A stretch of 64,000 nucleotides of DNA, from assembly GCA_000499405.2 (NCBI GenBank), contig HG738137.1, forward strand, positions 22,986,546-23,050,545. The letters are read 5' to 3'. Positions 12,152 to 25,040 of the stretch are shown here, piece after piece. Each line of letters opens with the position of its first letter. Within the stretch, counting starts at the first letter, position 1. This stretch comes from Onchocerca volvulus. Its lineage: Eukaryota; Nematoda; Chromadorea; Rhabditida; Onchocercidae. Under the pieces are notes generated by a model. It saw only the letters and a program-made list of their open reading frames with translations. It did not search any database and was not told the DNA's origin. Both the position numbers and the translations under genes were made by a program.

Positions 12152-15100
12152 TTATAAACTGTTATGTTTTCGGCATTTTTCAGTAAATGATCCAGCAACT
12201 GGATAAACTGTTCCAACAAAAATTTTGCCCTGTTGCATTAATTTATAACTGGTGACGCTGAATGGACATTCCTCTAGTTGAAACTGAAAATGATTGCAAA
12301 GCTTTAATTTAATTCATCAATGAAAGTTCAGGTAATGCAACAATACAATGGCTAAGCTTTCATCAAATTATTTGGTAGTGGCAATTATTTGAGACAATTA
12401 AAGTCATTTTTAGAACTTTTTAAATTACTAAACTTACTTTGCAAATATCACGAGACTGCCGTGTAAGAAAACATATAGTATAAAGCGCCATATCGAATTC
12501 CGGACTTGTACCTATGAAAAATGTACTAGATCGCTTAATGTGATTGTGCCAACTAAATTTCACTGCAGCCATGATATTCTGAAAAAAAATTTATACTATT
12601 TCTTGAACATTCAATCAAGTCCAATTAATTCATTTTCTTTAAAGTAATCATGTTGTTTAAAGTAAAACTAATTTTTGATAAATTCTAATGTTTCATCTTA
12701 TGCAAATGAATGATAAATTTCTAGTTTAATTTTATAAGCAAAATTTTGAAGCTAACTTCGACAAATAAGAACATGGATAAACTTAAATTGACAAGATAGA
12801 TTTAATAGTCCATACAATTAATATCCAACAAATATACATCTAATAGTCTAACAAAAGTATCTACTCATTTTACTAAAAATTTCACGTATTACAGCCTTTT
12901 TTCGTATATCATTCAAGTGAATAGCATAACTAACAAATCGTTTAATAGTGAAACCACGGTAATCGAATTCTTGTGACTCATTTCGTTCTAGCAAATAAAA
13001 TCGCAGCCACGAATGCATTCCACTCACTTCGCCATTTTTATACTGAATTTTAACAATCATTCAAAATTTTTTTCAAAATAAAAAAGTAAATAGGCAAAAA
13101 GTTTGATTTTATCTCAGTGTTTGGTTCAACTCATAGCGCCAGTTCTGCTTACTAAAAACGGCCCACTTGGAGTACATATTCAATGTCTACACTTCAATCA
13201 AACAACCAAGATGTCACACTCATTGAAAGTTTGCAAATAGACTGAAGACGTTTCGTCCCACAACTCCTCTAATCATTCTCTTTACCAAATATAACAGCTT
13301 TATTACGTAGTCCAGTTATCTTGAGAGAAATTTTAGAGGGAATCAGCTGCTTTTACATTTTACGATTAGCCCAATTCAGATTAAATGGAATAATTGACGA
13401 ATAATAATGCAATTTTCTTATTAGAATTAGATATATGATTATGCTTAGCATGAAATTGCATTATTACTGCAAAATGCATCGCAATAAATGACAAATAGAT
13501 TGTGGTGATAAGAAATTTTCAAATTTTGTAAATGCAAAAAATTATTATTTAATATAAAACGTCTAATTACGAATAAATATACTTCTCCCATAAAAACATG
13601 CTCGAATCCGGATGAGTCAATGAGACCTTGTTTTCGGGAATATTCTACGAACCACAACTGTTTAATCCGAGCCCGGAATGTTTGAAGGCTTTCTGCATAT
13701 GGATGACCTCAAAACAGATTTTTGCAATTGTCATTCATTATTTTTCATATAAAACTATTTATTCGGAATTTTGAAAAGTATTTGCCAATATTTTTTAACT
13801 TAACAAGGTTAAATTTTAAGGCTTTGACTTTTAAGAGTTAATTTTACTTCATGACGAATAAAAATGAAATAGATGACATCTTGGAATTTAAAAATGCTTT
13901 TAAGTAAATGATACCTTTTTTTAGCAGAAATTGATAGAAGCTCTTCCATATCATAGTACTGAGAATTGCGTCAAGAAAATCATCAATAGCTTTTTTTTTC
14001 TGCAAACATCATTTTAAAAAAAATCAACATGTAGAATTTTGTAATTTTTGTACTAATTTTTCATAATTATAGAGCCTTCAAACTTTGTGATAAATATTAT
14101 TCAAATTGTATACTTATATTATTTTTCAAAATTTTGTAAAAATTCACTTTTCCTACTCCTTTCTCTTCCTTCTTTTACCAACACTTCATTGTGATTAAAA
14201 AGAAATTTCTGCATGTATCCGAAATTGAAATAAATGAAACTAATACTTTTGGATTACTTTTCTCTGGAATGTCAACTTGTGTCTCATATTCATTATTCAG
14301 AGCAATCCATTTTTTGTATGTATCCTTTTCCAGTAAAGTGGGATCTACCCATTTGAATAATCTAAAAATGATCATGATCGAAAATTTCAATATGGGTTTG
14401 CAAAACTTTTGAAATGATAGATTTCGAATAACATTGTTTTGTCTTCATTGAGCAATTACGTCATGAATCCTTTTGTGAGTGCCAAAAAATTACGATTAAT
14501 TACCAAAATGCTTTCAATCAAGATCGAAATTTAAGAGAAAAGATATAAACTATTATCACGAATTATGATCCTGTGGAAAATTTTATCGCTAATCATAAAC
14601 AACAAATATAATTGAAAAATTAATAATAAAGAATCATAAGTAAGGCGTGATAAGATAATAAAAATAATCAGTACAAAATATATATACTAATAAAGAGATA
14701 TGGTTAATACCATTGATTTTTATAATTGATGATGAGTTTAATTAAAGATTGATATTCAAAGTGACTAAATTCCAGGAATTTTTTTCTGCATTTGCACTTT
14801 TTGGCTTTATTTCTGTTCTTTTAAAATTCCCATCAAAGCATGATATTGATGATACCTTCCTTTGTCCCTATCATTGGGATCATGAATTGACGTACACTTT
14901 TGATAATCCAGAATTATTTGTCCATCATCAACTTTATTGATATCTTGCTGTCGAAATTGATTCACCAAATTTACGATTTCGCTATCCAGCACCGAAAACT
15001 CTAAATTTCATGAGTAAATAAATATACATTAATCTTTAAATAAATGAAAAATAAATGGAAAAACTGATTAATTGTTCATATTCGTTACCTGGACTTTTTT

Positions 15101-15173
15101 CCATTCCATTAAGAATATCAGATAAAATTGCAATTAAATATAGAAGTGACAGATACCATGCAGTAAATCCCAT
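12152..15173 (-). CDS. Secreted poly(U)-specific endoribonuclease, EndoU/XendoU family
   Basis: A metal-dependent endoribonuclease that cuts RNA at uridines in characterised relatives. Eight exons join in phase: 15089-15173, 14898-15000, 14247-14361, 13915-13999, 13583-13707, 12935-13042, 12438-12578 and 12152-12283, giving 297 residues. Exon 1 encodes a signal peptide ([20 protein letters not shown]), followed directly by one EndoU domain: [25 protein letters not shown] (first catalytic His), [10 protein letters not shown] (second catalytic His), [19 protein letters not shown] and CPFSVTSY, the family's signature series. The catalytic Lys is probably the one in AAVKFSW. Nothing essential looks missing and the length is normal for a single-domain form. 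One acceptor (ttttgag at exon 5) is unusual. An acceptor-like ttttatag lies 5 nt before the ATG, suggesting trans-splicing. It likely acts in the secretory pathway or outside the cell. Confidence 0.93.
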
Positions 15174-17699
15174 TATCCCTATAAAATTGTTTGATATATC
15201 TAATGTGAAGCAAAACAATTTAATTATTATCCAAGTTCGAGCCATCCTTCTCATATCAATTTGTGTTGTTACATTTCATCTTATAAACAGAAAGTTTGAT
15301 TTTGCTTTTCTGTTTCTTATTCGAAAGGGAAATACAAATGGTCATCTATAATCCTATAGTTTGCAACTGCAAAGTTTGCAGGTTTACAAATTGTTTGATC
15401 AATCATAATTGTGTTTAAGGACATGCCATCAATTGCAAAGAAATCTGTTGCAGTATGAATAAAATTTAGAAACACTTGATTCTGCTATGATAAGACATAT
15501 ATTCTTTAGATTATTTCATTTCAATTAATAATCCATCGAATAGATAGTAAAAACAAAGTCTCAAAATATTGTTTCTTTGTAATATATCTGAAGATAGTAA
15601 AAGATATCGATCTGTTTTCTGATTTCCTTCCTTTATAACATTAATTAGAAATAAACGCTTCTTCAATGAATGTAGCTTAATTAGAAATAAATGTAAATTA
15701 AATTACGACTGTTACTTTACTAATAAAAACTAACTTTTCTTTTAACAACATTCGGTAATGAAAATTTAATTTGCTCAGTAACTTCTACTCCAACAATGCA
15801 ATAATCAGCTATATGAAATAAATGTTGAAATTTAATTGAAGGCGAAGATAAGTGAAATGGAGGTAGAGTGGAGGTAGATATAGTTGCAGATTGTGATAGC
15901 TTAACGTATGATTAATGAATTCAGCTGTTTTTCATTTCAACAATAGACAAATGTTAGTAAAATGTTGAGACTTGTCCATCATTCCATAAGTGTATGCTTA
16001 AGAAAATTGCGATTTAATGCTAAAAATAATTGGAAAATGATGAAATTCTACTTAAATTTTAATTATCTTTTATCATCAGGAACTAAAACATCTGCTCTGT
16101 TTCCGAAATTTTGTTGCCAACTCAAATCATTCGGAAACAAAAGTATACCAATATCGATCGGAGCGCTGAATTTTAAAAATATCAACAATTTGCCTTCAAA
16201 TGATTTCTCACAGTGAAGCTTCACGAAACTTGGCCAGCAAGTCTAAGAAATCATTCGTTATAGAATCATATAAAGCAATTCATTTAACGAACTTCATGAA
16301 ATCAAATTCACTGTCTAAAGCTCTAAGATAGCAAATTTCTACAGATTTAGATTGCTTCAACTTGTTTCTTGAATAGAGAAGTAAAATACAGATTAAAAAT
16401 AATTGGGAATAACAGAAGTGTGAAAATTGTTCTAGAAAAAGAAAATTTCAAATATTTGTTCGATAACTTCGAAGGGAATTTAATTTCTCAAAAAAAAACT
16501 TAATTTTATACAGAAAAAGTATAAGGAAGAAATCAAAGCAATAAAATGCAATGCCTTTTGGAAGAAATAAATGATACTAAAATGCATTCTTATATTCAAG
16601 CAGTTATTAGTTTATTTGAAAAAACCGTATATATGAATGTAAAAAATCGATATTTAAAAGAGACGAACTTTCCAAAGAATGATTTTTCTAATCATTCTCG
16701 GAGACAAATGCGAATAAGGAATGATAGAAAAAATAAAATAGAAAATAGTTTGCTATTCATCAAGAAGATCGGCATTATTCAGTGATTTAACAAATCAGTT
16801 TCATACAAGGACATATTAGACGTACGTGTATCGATAGAATGGAATCTTCCCAATCTATTATCATTTTATTGTAATACTAACTGACATCAATTAATTACTA
16901 AGCAACAGTAGCTAATTTCCAGCTTGATTAAAATTTAAGATACTGAAATGTTCCGTCTTATTTCATCTTCCAGTCATTACGATGTTCAAATCGAACTCTT
17001 TCGATGCTACCGAAATTTAAATTAAATATTTAATTTCTACAATTCTGCTATTCATTAGTTTATTGTTGTATGAGGAAAAGAAATGATAAATTTGATATAT
17101 GATAAAGCATTACAACAATGAAAATAATATAACAAAGATTTCTAAAAATTTTAGTCATTTACATTAAAATGAATAAACATTTATATACAACAGAAGATGG
17201 AAGAAAGAAACAAACTGTGACTGAAATCGAATTTCATCAATTCTACCTAAAAAATGCTTACTATTTTTACACAAAAATAGAAATCATCACGAATGATATA
17301 TTAATTGATCAAATGAAGATTAATTAAAAGACGTACAAAATTGATTACAAATTGACGTTAAAAGACTGCAACACCCCTTCGATCAATTGTAATTAATACA
17401 ATGAGCACAAAAGAAAACAAACAAGAAATATTACTGAAAAAAAGAAAATAAACAGCTGAATGCTCGAAAAAAATAACTTCAGTTTAATTGACTGAGTTAT
17501 TGTCATAACAATTTAACATAGTAAAGCTAACCCTTTCGTGCTATCTTCTTTAATACTTCCAGAAATGTTTTGTTGAATTAAATGCGTAATTATCTCAAAC
17601 CAATTAATCTTATCGTTAATTCTTCTTCCTATCATTATTTATCAGTAGCAATATCATGATTCTCTTTTTTTTTTTTGCATCACAGTTGATTTTCTCTTT
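15174..17699. other. Intergenic, EndoU upstream side
   Basis: Spacer between the EndoU start and the 3' end of the calponin-repeat gene, both minus strand. The EndoU promoter should lie just above 15180. Open frames at 15962-16216 and 16546-16785 (+) are under 85 codons, with no recognisable motif. No repeat or RNA gene was identified. Confidence 0.5.
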
Positions 17700-20600
17700 T
17701 CATTTTGCTATTTCTGTTTCTTTGATCTTCCTTTCTCTTCCATCAAATTCGAAATTACTTCTTAACTTTGTTTTCTCCCTTCGTTCTTGTATTTTTTCTT
17801 TCTTCGCTTTCCCGATCACATATTCCTTCTCACTCATCACTCGATCAAAATATGATTTGGAAATGACATCATGAGAATTTTGAAGATCAGCTGGATTTGA
17901 CTCCGATTGTAAAGTTAACTGAAATTATCCATCATGTATTAAATGATATCTTTTTTCAACAGAAATACCTCTATTTTGGATAAATGTCAAAAACAACAAT
18001 GCTGTTTTAAATAACTATTTCAAACCACTGACCTGTCCACCAATCCAGGCCATATAACTTGAATCCAAGACATTATCTTCATTCCTTCTCGGATTTCCAG
18101 TTTCTTCTTGTTTGTTTTTAACTAATCCATTACAATGAGTCTAAAATACATTAGCAGGTTAAAATGAATTTTCGCAACTTTGTAACATTGTGTATTCAAT
18201 TTCTAATTTATAACAAACTGAATTTCATTTGCATTTTTTCTTGCAATTAAATTTCATTAAGTAGAAACAATGCTAATAAAAGCTAATAAACCAGGAACTA
18301 ATAAACCTAACCCGAAATAAATTAAAACCCAGAAAAACCAGAAATAAACTAAAAAATAATAAAAAAAAAAGAAAGGAAATAATATTACTAATAAACCAGA
18401 AACTAAAATTGCAGCATTGCACTTTTATTTGTTCCAACTTTACTCACTTTCACCTAATTTCAGTATCATAAACAAAAATACTTACAATACTGGCTTTTTG
18501 CGCTTTAGCCGCAGCAGTTCCACGTGGATCCTGAAATTTTGGGATAGCCGCTCGACTAGCATCTAATTCTTTTTGACTAAATTGTCGACCGCCTTTCACT
18601 TCCATGATAGCATCGCGATGCTTTCCTAAGCAATTTCTACATTAAATTAAGAATATACTATAATATCAAAAATATAATACAAATAGAATATCAATTAAGA
18701 ATATAATTAGTATAATATTGCATTATAAATAAGCTAAACGAGCATAGAATAAATAATTAATTATGAATAATTTAATTCTTTAAATCCAATTTTCCTCGTC
18801 CTTCTTTCCCTGCCATCTTCTTAATCATAGAACTCACCAAATAGTTGATCGTTTTTAGCTTCAGGATTTGCTTGTGACCAAATCTTCAATATACTTTCGC
18901 TAGTTTGATCACCAACAATTTTATTGATATCCTTCTTCTTTTCGCCTTCCTAAAATTAAGCTTTTATTCTAGAATTGTCATAAAATTATGAATTGCAATT
19001 CTGAATAAATTTAATTTTAAAAAATACAATACATCGACAAGATCTATTGAGAAGTTTGCTGAAGAGGAAATCATGAATCGATCTGTAAGGTGATATTATT
19101 TTAATTTGAAGCGAATAAAGCCTAAATATATTTGTTCTGGTTTATCCACTAGGATTGCTCAGTCATCTACAACATTGTGCTTTTCAATCCATTTCATTTA
19201 ATTTGCAAATTAATTAAGCAGTTTGTGGTATTTCACTTTATTTGATCAAATTTAACATTATCATCATCTGTTCAATGCTATCGATATAAACTAGCCATAG
19301 TTTTCAGATTTGAATGATATGAACTACAAAAAATTGTGGGAAATTCATTAATTATTCAACTTTCAAGTTTTGGATGGCCTGATATCATATGTAGAAAACA
19401 TATAATTTATAACTATGCTTCTTATAAAAGAACTCATTGAAAATATGATATGCTCGAGAGAGTTTAAATTCATTTTCAAAATAAAAAGAAAACTGATAAA
19501 TGCATCGATAATTTTCGTAACATTTCATTGCTTATTTGCGACTTTTCATTAATGTTACAATACCAGGTGAGGAGAGAAATCACGAAAAATTGTGTGAAAT
19601 AAAATTCATTAATTACTAAATCTCCAAATTTTGAATGGCCCCATATCAGACAAGAAAACGCTTTCGTACTTTATCTTGCACTTTGATAACATGTTCTCGA
19701 ATTCCACCAAATGGTGTAAGGCCTGCTTGAGATGCAAGTTCTTTATCTCGTAATTGAGGACAATTCATCCATGGTACTACACCATCATTACTTTCGCTTA
19801 ACTGCTTACTGCTTTTGATTGTTGTTGCTGCAAAAAAATGACTTTTTAATTTTCAAATCAAAAGTCAACTTGCTATTCACAAAAATCTACTGATTTATGT
19901 AAACAATATTCCAAAAATTTTTCTTCGAATATTAAAAAAAGTAAAACTTCTGAAAATTCTAAATATCAAAGTTGATTATCTATTATGACACAAAAAAAAA
20001 AATACAAAAAAGAAAAAAAATTGCTTAAAAATAAAGGATTTTTTTTTCTGAATAATATTTCGAGAAAAAAATAAAATATCGGAAGTTAAATAAAATCTGT
20101 ATTAAAAAAAGTTTTCTGGAGCAACAAAAACTTCTGAATTATAAAGTAACAGAGAAAAATGCTGTCATTCTCTAAAGCGAAAAAGTTTCTTTAATTCATT
20201 GATTTTTCTGTCCTTTTTTTAATATGATGTAAAAGATTTTTTATATGTAATAAAAAATTAGCGAAAATAACAAAAAAAAAAAAAAAAAATTATTATTTGG
20301 TAAAAAAGTTTCCGTCAATTTAAATAAAAAGAAAATAAACATTATTTGTTGTGTTAAAATAGTTATTATTATTATTATTAAATTTGTTTATTATAATTCG
20401 CTGCTACGAATTACATTATATCATTAGGAGAGGAGAGAGGAGAAGAGACTATCGATCTGTTTTTTCATTTCTCAGTTATTCAACTCGGTAAATTGCTCTC
20501 TTGATTGTTCATTCCACACAATCATAATTTATTGGACTATAATTAAGAACATCGAGAAAATTGGCCACAATGATCTCTTGACCTCAGTAGACGATTTTTC

Positions 20601-21980
20601 ACCACCTATAGATCAAATTATGTCAATAGTATTTTATGACTACCTATTCCTCAAACTAAAAAATATTTTTGATTTTTTGAATTTTGATACTTTGCTTCTT
20701 TATAAACTGTAATATGCCGAATCGCAAAGATTTCAAGAATCTTCGAAAAATTCCGCTGCAATTTTAAGAGGAATAATTGCATTAACTTTAAATTAACATC
20801 CTCATAAAAATAACATGATAACAAATAGTTTTTTCAAATTACAATATTTCGAAATTTGCTCTAAAATAATTATAGTATTTCTAAAATGATTATAGTATAA
20901 TTAGAGTGAAATATTTCCGAATGATTCGAGTGAATTTCTGTTTCAAAAATTCGAGAACTGAGAGAACTGAACAAATGAAATGCATATTTGGCTCATTGTA
21001 TTGTGACATCTAATTGAGGACAGTGCAAAGATCAAACAGATTCAAACTGACTTAATGTTCAAGAAATTTTTAAACATTTGCTTAGCGACTGAAATTTTCA
21101 CTTAAAATAATTGTTCGAAGACATTTAACGATGTAATATAAACATTAGAAGTAAATTTTGAAATGCCAAAGCATAAAATGAAGCACTTAATTGAAAATGA
21201 AACCGGATAAAATGGTGAAATTTTTAAAGAACAGGTAAAGCCATCTTATAACAGGTAAACTATTCCGCTAGAAAAACAATCTGTTCAGTAAACTATTATG
21301 AATTCATATATTAATGTTTATTTTAATCAAAACATATCCAATTCGGAAAAAATGATTCATTTCGAAAAAAAAGAATGATTAAACTGGTAGCACTAATGAC
21401 AAAATATTGCTGAATCTTTAAAAAATATATATTAAATTTTCAAAATTTATTTCGTAAAATTATGGAAATGAAAATGTAACTTACTGGCATTTCGAATGGT
21501 ACCAAAACCACCGGTACCTTTTTGACTGGCATATTTATTGGAACCATATTCCCATGGAATCACACAAGGTAGGATAATTTTACGGCGATGCTTCACTTCT
21601 TTTTGTTTTGCATATTCCTGTAGCTCCATATATCCATTAAAATAAAGTGTACAAAATGTACAGTGCATGAAATTATAGGGCAAATGACGCTGACCATGGC
21701 AATTTATCAGACAATGTGAATGATAACGATAATAGAAATTTGGTTGATAGTGAGAAAATCTTAATGGCTTATCTTGACAATGATGATAATTTAAAAAGAC
21801 CATCATTATACCAATACACGATGATAGTTTCTCAGTCAAATATCGGAAACGCTCTTGATAGTTGAAAAAGCTCGATATTTTCAAATGATTCAATATTCTA
21901 GTTTTTAAATAAAACAGAAGATTCGAATCAGAATCAGATCTTGAATTATTCTCACCCAATATATTAACATTACCATTCAT
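17700..21980 (-). CDS. Calponin/CLIK-repeat protein, probable actin-binding muscle protein
   Basis: Calponin-like repeats bind and stabilise actin filaments; nematode relatives include UNC-87 and the CLIK and CPN proteins. Exons 21485-21980, 19670-19827, 18838-18949, 18486-18625, 18033-18140 and 17700-17918 join in phase (410 residues). Two repeats are clear: IPWEYGSNKYASQKGTGGFG with TIRN, and VPWMNCP...KELASQAGLTPFGGIRE. A weaker region follows (GKHRDAIMEVKGGRQFSQKE, then AIPKFQDPRGTAAAKAQKAS). The C-terminal 72 residues are strongly charged (KAKKEKIQERREKTK), likely helical. No calponin-homology domain is present. The start is uncertain: I use the ATG at 21980, but the first about 110 residues are Cys/His/Tyr-rich and unlike the family, so the ATG at 21629 (MELQEYAKQKE) or an unseen upstream exon is also possible. 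The downstream exons are solid; the exact orthologue is not. Confidence 0.8.
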
Positions 21981-22527
21981 CACTATGGATGTTGTGGAAA
22001 ATTTTCAACAAATAACTGGAATATGACAAATGGTTGGGGCGATTAAGTAATTCATTGCATCGGAATGCCGGAAATTTGAATGAAAGATAGTGCAAATTGT
22101 TTTAAATGACCACTGATGCCGAAAGAGTTGTCGGAATCTGAGGATGAATATCGGACGATGAAAATATTCGATGTGATTACAACTTGGATAGTAGAATGAA
22201 ATTTTCAATGGATAATCGAATAAATCGAAATTCGATTACAACGATTAAACAGAAAACATAGTATTCAATTTTGAATAGAAATCGAATACAATTCGATGAT
22301 TTTAGAGTGAGAGTAGAAAAATTCTGTTCGCTGAGACTGAGTTTCTTATACTTAATGAATGATGAAGTGTTGTGAAAAGGCAACAGTTGTGATAATTTGA
22401 ATCACTTCAAAACACTGGCCAAATTTTTTCGCAAGACAAACATGTGATCCCATCTTCAAGAATACTTTACTTTTAATGTTGTTTTGATGAGTGTGCATCC
22501 TACCAAAACTATCATTTGTTGCTATTT

Positions 22528-22884
22528 CTAAAAGTTGTACTCTACCTGTACACACGAATGTTTATGTTTGTATACGTGTAAAAGTGCATCGTAAACCAAT
22601 TTTTTTAGTAAAGAAAACTTCAAACCACTATAAACAAAGCTGCTATCCAATTTTTCGAGTTGATTCCGTAAAGATCGTGTCAAAGTTATGAGAAAAACTA
22701 ATAACGTTTCGAGAATTTCATTCTGCAGATGCAGTAGCAATTCCATATTATGGGAAGTTATTAAGTCTTTGATGCTTGCCGTTTTTGTGGTACTTGAATC
22801 AAAGATTTTTGTCAGAAAAGAATTAGTCATACGAAGATCTGAATAATAAGCCAAACGAGGAAAAAATGATGCAAATAATTTCAT
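22528..22884 (-). CDS. Unrecognised 118-codon ORF, doubtful
   Basis: This is the longest open frame in the 22-29 kb stretch. It starts with ATG and encodes a Leu-rich product (for example LLLHLQNEILETLLVFLITL) that could be helical or membrane-associated. I recognise no domain. It lies about 550 bp upstream of the calponin-repeat start on the same strand, so it might be an upstream exon, a separate small gene, or a chance frame. No polyadenylation signal or splice partner stands out. Confidence 0.2.
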   Translation of the reverse strand: MKLFASFFPRLAYYSDLRMTNSFLTKIFDSSTTKTASIKDLITSHNMELLLHLQNEILETLLVFLITLTRSLRNQLEKLDSSFVYSGLKFSLLKKLVYDALLHVYKHKHSCVQVEYNF

Positions 22885-23526
22885 TTCATTTTCATTTCTT
22901 GAACTTTCTTTTGCGCAATAGATTAAATTTTACATTAAATTGTAATTTTGTATTTTATATTGATCAAAAAAAAATTCATTGAACATCGACAAGCAATAAT
23001 ATGAATAGTATCATTGCGAATTCAGTGTTATTTTGAATATTTGATATTCGATAATCTATCATTTAAAGCAATATTTATTTTAGATTATGAATTAGTGGCA
23101 CAGAAATTCGAAGATAATTATGATCCAAATATTGGATCATAATATTAAATTTCATGTTCCATGCATAATATGATCTTATCTTCTTTGCATTACTTCTCTA
23201 AATAATTACAAATAAACAATTAAGAAATTATCTGCTCTTATATTTAGAACGAATTTTGTCTCCTACAAAGAATGAAAGTATCAATTTTGTTTTCCCGAGG
23301 AGCAAATTAAAGAGCAATTTCAAAAATCACTAAGTTATAAAATAAATTGAATCGTTAATTATGATTCTGTAATATATCTAATATATAAATTATATTACTT
23401 AAACTATACTATTTACGCAAAGTCTATTAAATTATTTATCTCAGTGAGATTTCTCAAATATATCCTTCTACACCAGTGAGCAATAGCATACTGAATGTGA
23501 AAAAGTCCATCAATTCTTGTTAATAA

Positions 23527-23764
23527 CTAGCTGGATTCGGTCACGAGACATGGTCGGTCTAGCAAGTCTATATGAATGAAAATGTAAATTTTCGTTTGTT
23601 CAAAACCTTAAATCTTCAGAAATTCTTCAACACGCACCTTCCCTATGTATAAATACGCGCCAATTTGAATATAGTTTTGTGTCAAAATTTCAAATCAATC
23701 GATGAAGAACTTGAAATATTGTATTAAAAGCCACAACGAACATTTACATTTTTATTTATATAGA
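23527..23764 (-). mobile_element. Non-autonomous Helitron, 238 bp
   Basis: Minus-strand 5' end TCTATATAAATAAAAATG at 23764, preceded by A. The 3' end is CTAG at 23527-23530, followed by T, so both flanks fit Helitron insertion between A and T. An imperfect hairpin (stem gctgga.../...tctagc, 23530-23563) sits just inside the 3' end. The terminal sequence is repeated inverted at 23567-23590 (TCTATATGAATGAAAATG). The interior block with gcgcca/tttgaat and aatcaatcgatgaagaact is shared with the Helitron at 7.5-9.6 kb. It has no coding capacity. Confidence 0.75.
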
Positions 23765-24768
23765 TTTTTAACGAAATTATTGCCATCATATTTGATTATA
23801 ATCTATTTAAACAAACCGTCTTTTTATCCATTCTACTGTCGTGTCTTCTCAAAGATTTCCTTCGTAAGAAAGGAAAAACAGCGTACTGATCTTGAATAGA
23901 CTGTTTGAAATTGAAATATCGTAGCGCTTCGCTGAAATTGGTTTCAAAAAATACTGGAAGAGCTCGTCATCACTTCAGCTTAATCATGAATGTGTCATCA
24001 AATGTTCCAGTCTTTTTTGTTTACTTTCACCGGCTTTCAAATACTCTCAACTTCTCTCCACACCTGAATAATACAAAGTTTGTTTACAGTAAATTTTCCC
24101 TAACAACATTTCACATCACAAAATCAAATCGTCTCCTAATCATATATTTTGTCTCATCGATGAATGTTTTGGTAATAACGATATCCTTTTCCATTTGATT
24201 TTTATTTGACGATTAGAAGAAAAGATAAAAAAACATACAATGTAATTCATTATTTTTATCAAAAAAAAAAAAAAAAAAAAGATGAGAATCAAAGAAAATT
24301 AGAAAAATTGAAAAGCAAAAATAAATGATAATTGATTTTCTAAGTATTCCTTTAATCGTACATTTTGAAATTAAACTTGAATTTGTGCTCGTCTCAGTAA
24401 CATTCTGTCACAATTGTGCATATCTCATAGTATTACAAAATTTAAATAGCTTAAGTAATAGTGGAAAGGAATAGATTAAATATAAGTATTGGAATTAATT
24501 GACTCATGACACCTGTAGCCAACTAATCTTTCGTTAAATTTAAGTAATAAGAGGACAATAGTGCAAAGCACAATCTTAAAAATGAATACCACAAGATTTT
24601 GCAATGAATTAAATGCATGGAAAAAAAAAATATTTCGAACAGAAAAAAGTAAATAGAAAAAATGGTATCGTATTTTGCAAACTATCCTGAGAAATCATTA
24701 AAAATGAACTTGACATTTTTGAATGCTATTATGAGTTTTTCAACGATTCGAAAGAATTGAAATAAATT

Positions 24769-24772
<4 letters not shown>

Positions 24773-24812
<40 letters not shown>
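24773..24812. repeat. 40-nt poly-T tract
   Basis: An uninterrupted run of T from 24773 to 24812. It could be a slipped homopolymer or, on the minus strand, the A-tail of a retroposed RNA, but the sequence before it on that strand resembles no known gene or retroelement. The exact length in an assembly is unreliable. Confidence 0.85.
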
Positions 24813-24815
<3 letters not shown>

Positions 24816-24953
24816 GATAAATGAATGAAAAAGAATAACAATAGAATAAATTAAGTTATAAATTTAAAAAGTCTGGGTTAGCTATAAATTTTAAAAAAAA
24901 TAAATTAATTAAAATATTTGTTGAAAAACTGGCTGATTTCTTTGATTGTGATA

Positions 24954-25040
24954 TGAATGAATGATTTCTGTGACAGTGATTCGAATGAGTAATTTTCCGA
25001 CAGTGATACGAATGAATGATTTTTGTGACAGTGATACGAT
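24954..25040. repeat. Short tandem repeat, 27-28 bp unit, three copies
   Basis: Three consecutive units share the pattern GAATGAnTnATTTTcnGACAGTGATnC, with unit lengths of about 28, 27 and 28 bp, and a partial fourth unit follows. The array lies inside a 69-codon minus-strand open frame, which explains that frame's repetitive HxxFVSLS composition. It is likely a minisatellite, not a gene. Confidence 0.7.

Noticed and set aside
12152..15173. Viral origin of the EndoU domain (viral NendoU resemblance)
   Set aside because: The gene has eight exons, a signal peptide and the full cellular XendoU motif series; nothing viral surrounds it.
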